A stretch of 64,000 bases of DNA from Motacilla alba alba (lineage: Eukaryota; Chordata; Aves; Passeriformes; Motacillidae). The DNA lies in contig NC_052016.1 in NCBI RefSeq assembly GCF_015832195.1, positions 32,013,129 to 32,077,128 on the forward strand. Direction: 5' to 3'. Shown in pieces: positions 49,101 to 60,400 of this stretch (positions are counted from its first letter, which is position 1; the number at the start of each line of letters is the position of its first letter). The translations under genes and the position numbers were made by a program. The notes under the pieces were generated by a model. It was given only the letters and a program-made list of their open reading frames with translations. It was not told where the DNA came from and searched no databases.

Positions 49101-51971
49101 GTCCAGCTCCTTTTAGCAACCAGCCTTTCTTTTCCAGTTCTCTCAGTATGAGTACCTCTGCAGGGAAAAGCTGTTTTTCTGTGCAATCCCCAATTTAATA
49201 CTCTGACATGACATCAACATCTTGCTGCTGTTTCTTCCTGTTAGTGAAGTTCTATCCCTGCCTTTTATGCCCCTTCTTCTTAAGTCATTCAGTTTTCCTT
49301 TTCTCTCTGCCCTGCTTCACCTTTATGGTGGGATTTGTGTTTTTTCCCTTTCCTCCTCTCCTGGAAACGTGCCAGCAATACAGCAGAAGGGAGCACATTG
49401 AGAAAGGTTAGGCAAACACAACATTATGATCAGAATCAGCAACATATTGCTCATTAAACATTTAAAATCAACAGTTGCTGGCTTGATCTCCCAATATTGT
49501 GAGAAATGCCAGTTTTAGCTCAAGGTGCCTCCTGTTTCCAAAATGGCTTTATTTATGATGTGGGAGCTGGTGGCTGTGAGAACAAAACCCTACCTCCAGT
49601 GGCTAACAACACCCAAGCTACAGGCAGCTCCATGGAAAATTCCCCAGTGAGCACCAATCGCTTCTACCTCCCCAACACCCCGCTGGTTTCCAGAAACAAA
49701 TGGATGTGTAAGAGCACAGAAATGTGTTTGCAGGAGATAAATTATTTATCTGAAATTTACTGTTGTGAAGTCAGCGTAATTCTCAAATCCGCAGACATAT
49801 TTTATGCACTGATAGGACATTTCAAACAGGGGCATTTGGACTCATTTCTTCCCTCCTTCTGCAAGTATTAACACAATAATGCTTCACCTGGAAAAGAAAA
49901 GAGATGGTGCTGGAGCTGGAAAAGCAGTAGGATAAAAGGCTTGTAGTTTTGTATTGTGTCCCAGGAAAGTTCTGTTTCTTGATAAACAAACCAGCATAAC
50001 ACTTCTTTCCCTTCTCCCTCCAACCTTTGTAATATTTACATTTATATTTTTTCTGCCTAGTCTACAAATTTGATTCCTTTGGTGGTTGGAAAGTCAACCT
50101 TTATATCATATGAGGTACAAACTTGACTACTGTGGTAAATCCCAGAGCCCTCCAGATCTATCAGTGTCCTCCCTCCTCCCCTGCAGCAGTCTCTGCTCTT
50201 CCAAACCAGGTCAAAGACAGGTCACTCCTACACCCGTGCACATGTCCACTGCATATGTACCATTACATGGACATTGTTCTCTCTTATGCTGGCTTCTGGG
50301 GCATTCCTGCATCAACCAAGACCTATACAATTTTCCATTCTTTCAGGAGCCTCTTGGTTAGTGCAGTGTACCTAAAACCATGCCACTGATCCAAATGGAG
50401 ATTCTTTCTAGACAGAAAATAATTTTTGGGATTTTTTTGCCAATTATTCTGAAGGGAGTAGAGCTGGATCCTAGGTATCAATGTGAAGATCTATTCACTC
50501 TCAATTGCACTTGTTTGAAGCATGAAAAATAAGATTGTCCTCTGCTAACACAGGACTAAAAAGGGCAATTATAAAGCACACAGTTCACACAACAGATAAC
50601 CAGCCCCACATTTCTTTCAAGCTCCTGTCCACTGAGCAATAACAAGTCCTGCAAATGCTTGCAGGCACCCTTCATTTTAAGTAAGTCAAAATGGAAATAA
50701 ATATAGCCATGTCTCTCCCTTTGTTCTGCACAGGTGTATTTAAACAAGTGCATGCTCAAAGAGAGGCCAGTGGCTTGCCCAAGGCTCTAGTAAATCCAAA
50801 AGGCAGCCGTAAAGACTGCAGTTTTTCAGAATGTGAGCATTTTTGAGAAATCTGATGGAATGCTTCCAACAATCCAGCGTTCCTGCAGAGAACTCCCAAA
50901 AGCTCCTCACTTTAACAATAATTCTGTAAGTAGATGCACTCCCCTGCCTGCCACTTAAGAAACCTAATCACATACCAGATCCTCCATTAGAGTTGGCCAC
51001 TCCACAGCACAGGAAATGTAGGAAGTAATTTTCACTGAAACATGGTCTAAGCAACTTGAAATGCTGCCACTAGAGTTTTCAGAAGAAAAAGAAAAAATGA
51101 GACTCCTTTTTGATATAAAACTAGTTACTCACTCTCCTTCTTGCACCTGGCATCCCTTTTGTTCGTCAATCCAAACGGACACCTGACATTTGGTCAGATA
51201 AAACATGCTGGATTTTCACTGATTGCAACAAGTCTTCACTGTGGCTTCAACTGGCTATTTTTGTATGCTTTGTAAGTTTGATATTTAGCAGGAAAGATGG
51301 AGCCCTTCTTCCCACCCTTTCCTAGCTAATTACGAGTCACTGCTGTTGGCAGGACTGCAGGGCCCTGCTCAGGTCAGCCCCAAAGACTGTGCTCTTACAC
51401 TAACATTCTGTGGCATCAACCAATGATGAAAAATTGCTGCTGCACCAGCTCAGACACTAGGCAGACACGGAGATCTCAAACTACTGTTCCGTTATGGCAC
51501 CATAGATCTGGACAGACCTGGGCCACACCTGGCAAATGGCCCTCAAAGGGTGAGGCAGGCTGTGGCACACTTACTCACCTTAAACAGAAATGAAATTATC
51601 AGTGTTAACTGAGGTAAAGAAGTGGCTTTGGGTCAGTTTTCTCCAGTTTTCTAAACCAAAACTGAATTAGAACAGCTCTCTTACTTCATCAGAGGCATCC
51701 AAAGAGACAAAGCAGCAGCAGGTTTTGATAAACAGCCAGTGATTTGACCGACCAAGGACTGTAAAGGAACATACATGTAATCTCCTGGATCTGAAAAATG
51801 TACAGCTTGCAAAAAAACCCCAAAATTTGAAAGAAACCATGCTGTAATGAAACACAGATGACCTAACCTCTAGGTATACCAGATAATTTAAACAGAAACA
51901 AAGCAAGTCCAAATTGGGACTGGGAACTTAATACAGCAGAAAAGAGGCAGTCCAGGAAATTCTTAGAGTGT

Positions 51972-52199
51972 ATGGAGGACAACTTTTTGTCGCAGCTGGT
52001 GGGTGAACCCACCAGGGGAGGGACTATGTTAGATCTGCTGTTTGCAAATAGAGATGGGCTGGTGGGAGATGTGATGATTGGAGGTCGCTTGGGGCAAAGT
52101 GATCATGGAATAATAGAGTTCTCAATATTTGATGAAGTCAGGAGGAGCACCAGTAAGACTTACATTGGACTTCCAGAGGGCAGACTTTGGCCTGTTTAG
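51972..52199 (+). pseudogene. CR1 ORF2 remnant: C-terminal part of endonuclease
   Basis: This open segment starts MEDNFLSQLVGEPTRGGTML and includes LLFANRDGLVGDV and GQSDHGIIEF, the last part of an apurinic/apyrimidinic-like endonuclease with its conserved SDH motif. The upstream catalytic residues are absent because of 5' truncation. The frame is lost near its end and continues in the next frame at about 52130. Confidence 0.9.
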
Positions 52200-52476
52200 G
52201 AGACTTATTCAGAGCGTCCCTTGGGAAGCAGCCCTTAAAAACAAAGGAGTTCAGGAAAGATGGGCATGCCTCAAAACAGAGATCTTGAGGGCACAGGAAC
52301 AGACTGTCCCTGTGTGCCGAAAGATAAGTCAATGGGGTAAACGTCCAGTCTGGCTGGGCAAGGAGGTTTTAGAGGAACTCAGGAATAAAAAGAGGATGTA
52401 TCAGCTTTGGAAGGAGGGTCAGGTCTCTAAGGAAGCATTCAAGAGGGCTGCTAGAGCATGCAGGAAAAAAAATTAG
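52129..52476 (+). pseudogene. CR1 ORF2 remnant: endonuclease-RT linker
   Basis: This segment continues the previous one in a different frame. It has the CR1 linker wording ([49 protein letters not shown]). It ends at a stop created by an eight-A homopolymer in the ARACRKK region, where a one-base length change would be enough to shift the frame. Confidence 0.9.
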
Positions 52477-52504
52477 GGAGGCCAAAGCTCAGTTTGAACT
52501 TAGA

Positions 52505-53881
52505 ATGGCAACTTCTGTAAAGGATAATAAAAAATGTTTTTACAAATACATTAATGCTAGAAGGAAGGGTAAGACCAGCCTTTGTTCTTTATTGGACAAA
52601 GGAGGGAACTTAGTATCTACAGATGAGGAGAAGGCAGAAGTGCTTAATGCCTACTTTGCCTCAGTTTTCAGTGGAAAGATGACTTGCCTTCAAGACACCT
52701 GCCCGCCTGGGCTGGTTGATGGTGTCAGGGAGCAGAATGGTCCCCCCATTATCCAAGAGGAGGCAGTCAAAGAACTACTGAAATGCTTGGATGTTCATAA
52801 ATCTATGGGACCAGACGGGATCCATCCCAGAGTAATGAGAGAGCTGGCAGATGAGCTTGCAAAGCCACTCTCCATCATTTACCAACAGTCCTGGCTCACT
52901 GGTGAGGTTCCGGATGACTGGAAGCTGGCCAATGTGACACCCATTCACAGAAAGGGTGCAAAGGAGGATCCTGGTAATTATAGACCAGTCAGCCTGACCT
53001 CAGTACCAGGCAAAATAATGGAACAGTTCATATTAAGTGCCATCACACAAAATTTACAGGATGGCCAGGGTATCAGACCCAGTCAGCATGGGTTTAGGAG
53101 GGGTAGGTCATGTTTAACCAACCTGGTCACCTTTTATGACCAGGTAGCCCACCTAGTGGATGCAGGGAAGGCTGTAGATGTTGTTTATTTGGATTTCAGC
53201 AAGGCCTTTGACACTGTCTCCCACAGCATACTCCTAGATAAGCTGGCAGCCCGTGGCTTGGACAGGAGCACTCTGTGCTGGGTTAGGAACTGGCTACATG
53301 GCCGAGCCCAGAGAGTGGTGGTGAGTGGTGCTGCATCCAGCTGGCGGCCAGTCACCAATGGTGTCCCTCAGGGGTCTGTGCTGGGGCCACTTCTGTTTAA
53401 TATTTTTATTGATGACATGGATGAGGGTTTAGAGTCTTTCATTAGTAAATTTGCAGATGACACTAAGCTGGGAGCGTGTGTTGATCTGTTAGAGGGATGG
53501 AGGGCTTTGCAAAGGGACTTGGAACAGTTGGATGGATGGGCAGAATCTAATGGGATGAAGTTCAGTAAGTCCAAGTGCCGAGTCCTGCACTTTGGCCACA
53601 ATAACCCCCTGCAACATTATAGGCTGGGGACGGTGTGGCTAGACAGTGTTCAGGTGGAAAGGGCCCTGGGGGTGCTGGTTGACAGTCAGCTGAACGTGAG
53701 CCAGCAGTGTGCCCAGGTGGCCAAGAAGGCCAATGGCATCCTGGCCAGTATCAGGAATAGTGTGGTCAGCAGGAGCAGGGAGGTCATTCTTCCCCTGTAC
53801 TCGGCACTGGTGAGGCCACACCTTGAGTACTGTGTCCAGTTCTGGGCCCCTCAGTTTAGGAGGGACGTTGAGCTGCTTTGA
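52505..53881 (+). pseudogene. CR1 ORF2 remnant: reverse transcriptase core (458-codon open segment)
   Basis: A non-LTR reverse transcriptase segment open for 458 codons. Visible motifs in order: [15 protein letters not shown] (about residue 100), [42 protein letters not shown] (RT motif A), [20 protein letters not shown] (motif B), FADDTKLG (the FADD form of the catalytic YxDD box), and [10 protein letters not shown]. It then reaches a stop after RRDVELL caused by a frame change; the C-terminal domain continues in another frame. All RT core motifs are present, but the gene is broken on both sides, so I treat it as a pseudogene of the mobile element. Confidence 0.95.
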
Positions 53882-54254
53882 GTGTGTCCAAAGGAGAGCA
53901 ACGAGGCTGGTGAGGGGCTTGGAACACAAGCCGTATGAAGAACGACTGAGGGAGCTGGGGTTGTTTAGCCTGGAGAAAAGGAGACTCAGAGGTGACCTTA
54001 TTGCTCTCTTCAACTTCCTGAAGGGTGGCTGTGGTGAGCTGGGGGTCGATCTCTTTCTCCGGGCAACAACAGACAGAACAAGAGGACACAGTCTCAAGCT
54101 GTGCCAAGGGAGATACAGGCTAGAATTCAGGAGGAAGTTTTTCACAGAAAGAGTGGTCAAATACTGGAATCATCTGCCCAGGGAGGTGGTAGAGTCACCA
54201 TCCCTGGATGTGTTTAAAAAAAGACTGGATGTGGCACTTGGTGCCATGATCTAG
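53882..54254 (+). pseudogene. CR1 ORF2 remnant: C-terminal domain
   Basis: The remainder of ORF2 after the third frameshift reads [20 protein letters not shown] through [13 protein letters not shown] and [20 protein letters not shown] to a stop after ALGAMI. It is the usual C-terminal end of CR1 ORF2. The same frame is already open from 53823, overlapping the RT segment. The CR1 3' UTR follows immediately. Confidence 0.93.
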
Positions 54255-55436
54255 TTGAGGTGCTAGAACATGGGTTGGACTTGATGATCTTAAAGGTCTC
54301 TTCCAACCTAAAAATTCTGTGTGATTATGTCTGTGAAATTTCTACACATGGTATCGTTACCTGAGGACTGAAGAGAGAGCAGCCCCACAACGCAGCATTA
54401 TGATTTTTCTAGAAACCCAACAGTGTCACAATGGTTAGAATTGCAGTATATGGTTAGAATGCAGTAGAACTACATGTTTCAGCAGTCCAATTTTTTAATC
54501 ATGCAATTGCCTGGAATTATTGTCCTAAAATGAGTGCTCAATTAATCTGCCTCTTTATTAGGCTAGGAAGCTCCCTGAGTCCCCAGGGGTACATCAGCCT
54601 GCAGACCCTCATGGTTCGAAGCGATGCTGCACTGCAGAACGGTATCAGTGTCAGAAACATCTCACAACCTCCTCCCAAGAGGGTTTGCTGAGAACTTGAT
54701 CCTTCAGGCCACAGGTCTCCGTAATTGCCTTCTTTATCTGAACAAGGCGAAATAGCTGTGAAGGGATAACTCTTGATCGATTTAGTTAAAGTGTTGTTAC
54801 CTGTCCTCTAGTCAGTATTCTCCTATCATTTCCAGAGTGTTGTGTTTCTTCCAGAACAGGCAGATTCAAAGTAAAGTAAAAAATCATAATAAGCCAGTCA
54901 TGTGCAACTCCATAACAGGGTCAATTTTAACATTACACCTTCGGTTAAATGGCTGCAACTTGCTCTAGTAGCCAAGCTCTGAGCTCCATTTTTAAGAATA
55001 GGTAGCACACCAAAAGCTATTTTCTTATGAGAAACCCTAGAAATAAGTTTCAAGCCTCAGAGAGAAGGATTAATTTGCTAGTAATGAAAGTGACACATAG
55101 GGAAAATGTAAAATCAATCTTGTGTTTAAAGGCAGAACAACACTGGCTCCACTTCCTTTTTTTTTCTTTCTCCCTCATTTTCCTCCTCTCTCCCCGTAGT
55201 GGCTTGTTACCTCTGAGCATACATTATGCACATTACCCACAAGCCTCTGCTTTGTTTAAATTAAAAAAAAGAAACAGCGTTTTTAATCAATCTATTTGCA
55301 CTCTTCTGCCACAACTCACAAAAGCAGTTTGATTTCTTTTCATTGTTCTCAAGAGATCTGAACACAGATGACTTAAAAAACCACTGCAAACTAGTAATAA
55401 TAATAGCAATAATAGTGGTTACACCCCCTCCCAAAT

Positions 55437-55484
55437 TAAAAACAAAACAAAACAAAACAAAACCAAAACCAAAAAACAAACCAG
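55437..55484 (+). repeat. (AAAAC)n low-complexity repeat
   Basis: A degenerate run of AAAAC/AACC units in the upstream intron. Confidence 0.8.
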
Positions 55485-56786
55485 AAAGAAGAGGCACAGT
55501 TAGCCCTGATCAAAACCAGAGCAAAACACAGACTATGCTACCAAATAACAGATCAAACTTGAGCAAAACTCAGTGTTCTAGCTTGTTCTGACCTTGCGCA
55601 TCCCGCCCTCACACCACCAACACATAAGATCAATGGCAAAACAAGTGAGGGACTCTTCAATCCTGTAAAAATCACATTGTTTGTCTGCACTTTTTCTCCA
55701 ATTCCTGGCAATTCTGCTACCCGAGCATTTGGAAATTAAGTTATTCCTAGAAATTCAGACCCTGTCTTGTGTTTCTCATACACCACGATTCAAACACAGA
55801 ATTAAAAATAGCAGAGAAATGGTTAGCTGGTTTTGCTTGTAGTGAATCACAGCCATAATTCTACTGTTCAGATCTGAGGATTCCTAATTCTTTCCTTCCT
55901 TCTCCATTAAGACAACAGGAGGAAAAACAGACCATTGCTTAATAAGGCTATATCATGCTGGGAACTCCTGCTCAGTTTTCTATCCGTAAAAAATTTTGCA
56001 CAGTGAAAGCCTTTTTCTTATTCCTTCTGCAGCTGAAGAGAAAAGAAAAACAACCTTCCCAAGAAGGAACCTTGAAACAGAACCAGGATCTTTTCATTGC
56101 TGGACCCCTAATGAGGGGAGACCTTGTAGCCACAGAAACTGGCTCCTCACTGCAGATACTCTTCTGCCTTCTTTACCACCCTAAGGCAGCACCTGTTCTA
56201 CATCTGAAACACTTCACATGATCTATACACCAGCATGGGGTAACTACTGCTAGATGTATGAACATACTTTATTTTTTCAGACTTAAATATACTCCAAGTC
56301 TCATATGTTTTAGACTCCTGGACTTAGTGTACCAGCAGTAAAGATCCTGCCAGCATGGTGATATGTCTCTCTGCTCCAACCCCGATACATAACTTGTCCC
56401 TTTTGGCCATATGAAAGACATCCACGGTACATTAATGCTAAATTATATTCACAGTTTAAACTGTGAAAAAGATTTACTGTTCAAAGAAGTAAAGCCAGGG
56501 ACCATATCCAAGATACAAATCTAGATGCTAGTTTAAAATGCAAGCATTTTTGGGTTGTCAACACCTTAGGGTTTGGTTTATACTTATCTCCAGCCAAATT
56601 ATTGCCATTTCCCCCTGCAGCTTAAAATGTGGAAGAGAAGGAAGGGTACTGATCATCTTCCTAACTGCTTCTTTGTAGCAACCACCTGCATAGGAAATAA
56701 TGCTGGTATTTGTCACGGGTTTAAAGAGTATTATTAGATGCTCTGTATGCGAATAAAGTCACTGGCTCTGGATGACTTAACTCCGT

Positions 56787-57215
56787 AGAGCCATAGAACA
56801 GTGGGAGTTGGAAGAGAGATTAAAGATCATCTGGTTTCAATTCCAGTTCTCTGCCATGGACAGTGATACCTTCCACTAGACCAGACAGCTTTAAGCCCCA
56901 TCTGGGTTCGCCTTGAATAGTTCCAGAGATGGGGCATCCACAACTTCTCTTAGCAACCTGTTCTAGTGCTAAACACTCATACAGTAAATAATTCCTTCCT
57001 TATATCTGATCTAAATGTACCTTCTTTCATTTTAAAGCCATTTCCCTTTGTCCTAAACGCCCTTGTAAAAATTCCCTCTCCAACTCTCTTCTTAGCTCCC
57101 TTTAGGTACTAGAAGGGGCTCTAAGGTCTCCCTGGAGTCTTCTCTTCTTCTGACCGAGCAAGCCAAACACTCTAGTCCATCCTCATAGGTCCTTTTAGGA
57201 CCTTTTAAATTACTT
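56787..57215 (-). mobile_element. CR1 LINE 3' fragment, minus orientation
   Basis: On the plus strand this begins with the reversed CR1 end (CATAGAACAGTGGGAGTTGGA) and continues TCATCTGGTTTCAATTCC, GATACCTTCCACTAGACCAG, GGGGCATCCACAACTTCTCT and CTCCCTGGAGTCTTCTCTTC, each a CR1 3' UTR/ORF2-end block in reverse complement. It is about 430 bp, decayed, non-coding and in sense orientation to LSAMP. Confidence 0.88.
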
Positions 57216-58304
57216 ATACCCAGGCTGGAGAGTTCATGGCAACTGCCAATACTTCACTGTGCCAAGAGCAAAAAGAAACCTCGCCACCTCTTTTTATGTG
57301 CACTAAAATCAGATTGCTTTCCAAGATCCTGTCATTCTTCCGATTATTCTTTGATCTCCATGTCCAAAAATGTATTAGAGCAGAGATTCCAATCATCCTC
57401 TGCCTCAGGAACTTCATTCCTTTGCCTTTAAAAATCCTGATTATAGGTATAACACTGGTTGTAAAAATGAGACAGTAGGAGAAATTCCCACTGATTTCCT
57501 AATTTTTCAAGGCAAAGGATGCTCTTCTCAAATGCCAGAAACACAGGAGTTTCATTGGAGAAAGCTCCATCTGCCTCATCCACCACTCCCAGCAGAAACA
57601 ATCCTGCCACTGGAAATAGTGGGGTTTTTTCGCTGCTGATGCACAAGGTGAAAGAAAATCTCATTCATTTTTGTTCCACTGAGTCTGTGAGGCTGAGAGA
57701 AATGGGCAGTTGTTCACATCTGCATGGTAAGAAGATGGGACTCAAATACAGGGGATACAATGCTGCTTCATGAGTGCGTGCTCACAGAGTAAAACAGGGA
57801 TTAATGGATAAAAATCAGTCCAGTTACTATTAGAATTTCCAATAAAGCAGAAATCCTTTAGGATCTCCTGAGGAGAGACAGAACTCCCACCTCCCACGCA
57901 ATGTCAGTTTATCAGTGACTCACTGCACTGCAGGACAACCACAGGCCAGCAGACCCCTGTTTCAGCAGCCTTAATCCACCCCAGCATGCACAACAGGGTG
58001 CAGAGATAGTCAGCAGTTTGCCTGCTCTCCTAGGAGCAGGAAGCAGCCTGGATACTCCTCTTATCTAGCTCCTGGAAGCTTTGGAAGAAAGGCTTCAGCA
58101 GCAAAGAGCTTCAGCTGTCTCCTCAAGATTTCTGAACAGCAGGTAGTTCAAACAGACTGCTCAAGTCTGAAGCATCTCTGGTGTCAGGGTTGTACAGGAG
58201 AAGGAGAAGAAATGCTCTTTAGTGCTTGGACATATGAAGACTTTTGAAATCTACACAGTATTTTCTCCCCTGCTGAGTTTCATTTCCTAGCGAAGAGCAA
58301 TCAT

Positions 58305-58324
58305 TATATATATATATATATATA
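58305..58324. repeat. (TA)10 microsatellite
   Basis: Ten perfect TA units, flanked by A-rich sequence. Confidence 0.95.
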
Positions 58325-60360
58325 AAAATACCACCTCACATTTTTGCCATCATTCACCATTTTAAATCCCCACGCCTAATGTGCAAATGCTTTCTAGGGG
58401 GAAATTTCCCTCCTGAAGTTTTGCTATATGATCACCTTCATAAACAGACTGAAGAATGTTCTGTTGATGTACAATGCACAGAATAGGCAAAACCCTGCCC
58501 AGATGTCTCCATTAACCTCTGCTACAGCCCCATTGATGCAATGCAGCTGATGGAGCCTTGCTGACATGCTCTGGAAGGGCAGACAAGAGCTAGGATTAGG
58601 GACAGGAGCCAAAATATGGAGAGGTTCAGTGTGGAGCTTTCTGATGATCCTGAATCTCTTCTGAGTACTGCAAAAGAGCTCTCTGTGTGTGTATTTACAT
58701 ATAAATGCCTGTGTGCTTTTGCCTGTGATAGAGGGTTTGGGTCTGCATGGGAAGGTAAGGAATATGATCTCCTTTCCTTCCTTCTCCACTCGGAATATTT
58801 TTATTTTCTTTTGCACTTCTTCTAGGTTTCCTTGGTTTGTGAAGCACACAGGTCAAGATCCAGAGCTCCTGAGAACAGCAAAGCCCATGGCACTGCGCAG
58901 AATGGCTTGGATAGCTAGTACATCACACACAGTACAGCTCAGTCTTCAGCTGCATTAGCCCTCCTTATCTCAATCTTCAGCTTCGTACTGGTTTGGCAGT
59001 TCTCCTCCTCTTTCTATTTACATCTTTGCTCTTCAAGCTGTATCAAAGCACCTGGGGCTTCATCCTCTTCCTTGGGCACCCTGCCCCCAGCTCTGCCAAG
59101 AGCCCTAGCAAGCACTGAGGAGACAGAGAATGGAGAAAACCTTGATTTTTTCTTCATTTTTCGTCCTTCTTTGCTTTTCAGGATCCTCTCCTAGATGAGT
59201 GGCTAACTGCCTAGAGCAGCTTTAATTCCTCTATGGCAACACTCTGCACTGCCAAGCATTATTCACAGAGGATAGAAACAGGATGGGGCAAATGTGAAGG
59301 GAAGGCAAGTGGAGAAAACTGGAAAAGAATGAACAAATGATTGCAAACCAATGGGTGTCAGCAGACAGGAGGGGAGGGAAGGAGCAGCGAGGCTATAACA
59401 GAGGTGTTTATCCCTTAGTTGCAGTCACAGTTACCATGCAACTGGGATCAGCAGAGCAATGAGGGGGGTGCTCTCCCCCAGGAAAGCTGTGAGCAGCACT
59501 CAGCCAAGCAGTTTCTGAGACACCACACTGCCACCACCATCTCTCAGGGCAGCCCAGCCCACCCCTCCACTTGCCCAGGCACTGGGATGCACTGATCTCT
59601 CCTGACCAGGTGGGGCACACATTTGCCAAGGCCCTGGAGAGCTGCTCAGTGCTTGGGCAGGGAAGCAAAGCTGCTTTTGCAGTTTTGAGTGGTGCTGTTT
59701 GTACCACCCCAGAGACAGAAAGAAACCAGCAGCTGGGATGGAGGCAGGGGACTAGTTTGGTGCTGCTCTCAGACAATAATGTGCTGCAGGACTGCAGAAG
59801 GGAGCACACTCTGACATTAAGGGGTCTCTGCCCTGTGCTGGAAGATGATGAGTGCATCTCAACCAGGTGAGCTAATGGGATGCAGGGCTGCTGTCTGGGG
59901 GCATGAGCTGCATGGTGCTGGGTTCCTCCAGCCTGGCATCTGGGTCCAGCAGCCCAGGGTGAAGGGAAATTCCCACAGTACATTGCGGAAGCAACACCAT
60001 TTGAAGAGATGGGGTTGGAGAAATGGCTCCCTCTGGCCTGACACAGGCTATCCTCACAGGCCTAAAACACAGGAACAAGAAGATTGGAGAGGCTAAGCCT
60101 GCAGAACTGCTGTAAAAGCCCTTTCCCCATGTTTTTCAGTGAGGTAGGTTGACATCACTTCCAGTATACAGGTGTACCGTGCAGTGGGATGGCTTGTCCT
60201 GCATCCCTCCAGCTGGACAGTCTGTTAGGTTTGCCCCAGAGTCTCTCTGACACTGGGTGCTGGATTCAAAGTCCCTTTCTCTTTGTGGGATGGGCTTCCA
60301 GCTACCAGTCTGCCTGGGAGATGAGGCAGTAGAAGGGGATTCCAGTGTAACATGGTCAGC

Positions 60361-60400
60361 CCCCTGACAGCCCGCTGACAGCCCCCTGCCCTGAGCCCCT
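60361..60400 (+). repeat. Short CCCTGACAGCCC-type tandem repeat
   Basis: Two to three imperfect copies of a 12-13 bp unit (CCCTGACAGCCC, CGCTGACAGCCC, CCTGCCCTGAGCCC) in a GC-rich stretch. Minor. Confidence 0.6.

Larger units (their letters stand above)
51910..54333 (+). mobile_element. CR1 LINE, 5'-truncated, frameshifted ORF2 copy
   Basis: About 2.4 kb of CR1 in plus orientation, antisense to LSAMP. It begins inside the endonuclease domain (NFLSQLVGEPTRGG, with the GQSDHGIIEF catalytic-region motif), continues through the linker, the whole reverse transcriptase and the C-terminal domain ([40 protein letters not shown]). It ends in the CR1 3' UTR (GTTGGACTTGATGATCTTAAAGG, CTTCCAACC) and a terminal ATTCTGTGTGATTATG repeat. 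The reading frame shifts three times: near 52130-52200, at an eight-A run near 52467, and at a TTT near 53877. The copy is therefore dead, but its blocks are close to typical bird CR1 and it looks fairly young. ORF1 and the 5' end are missing. Confidence 0.97.
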
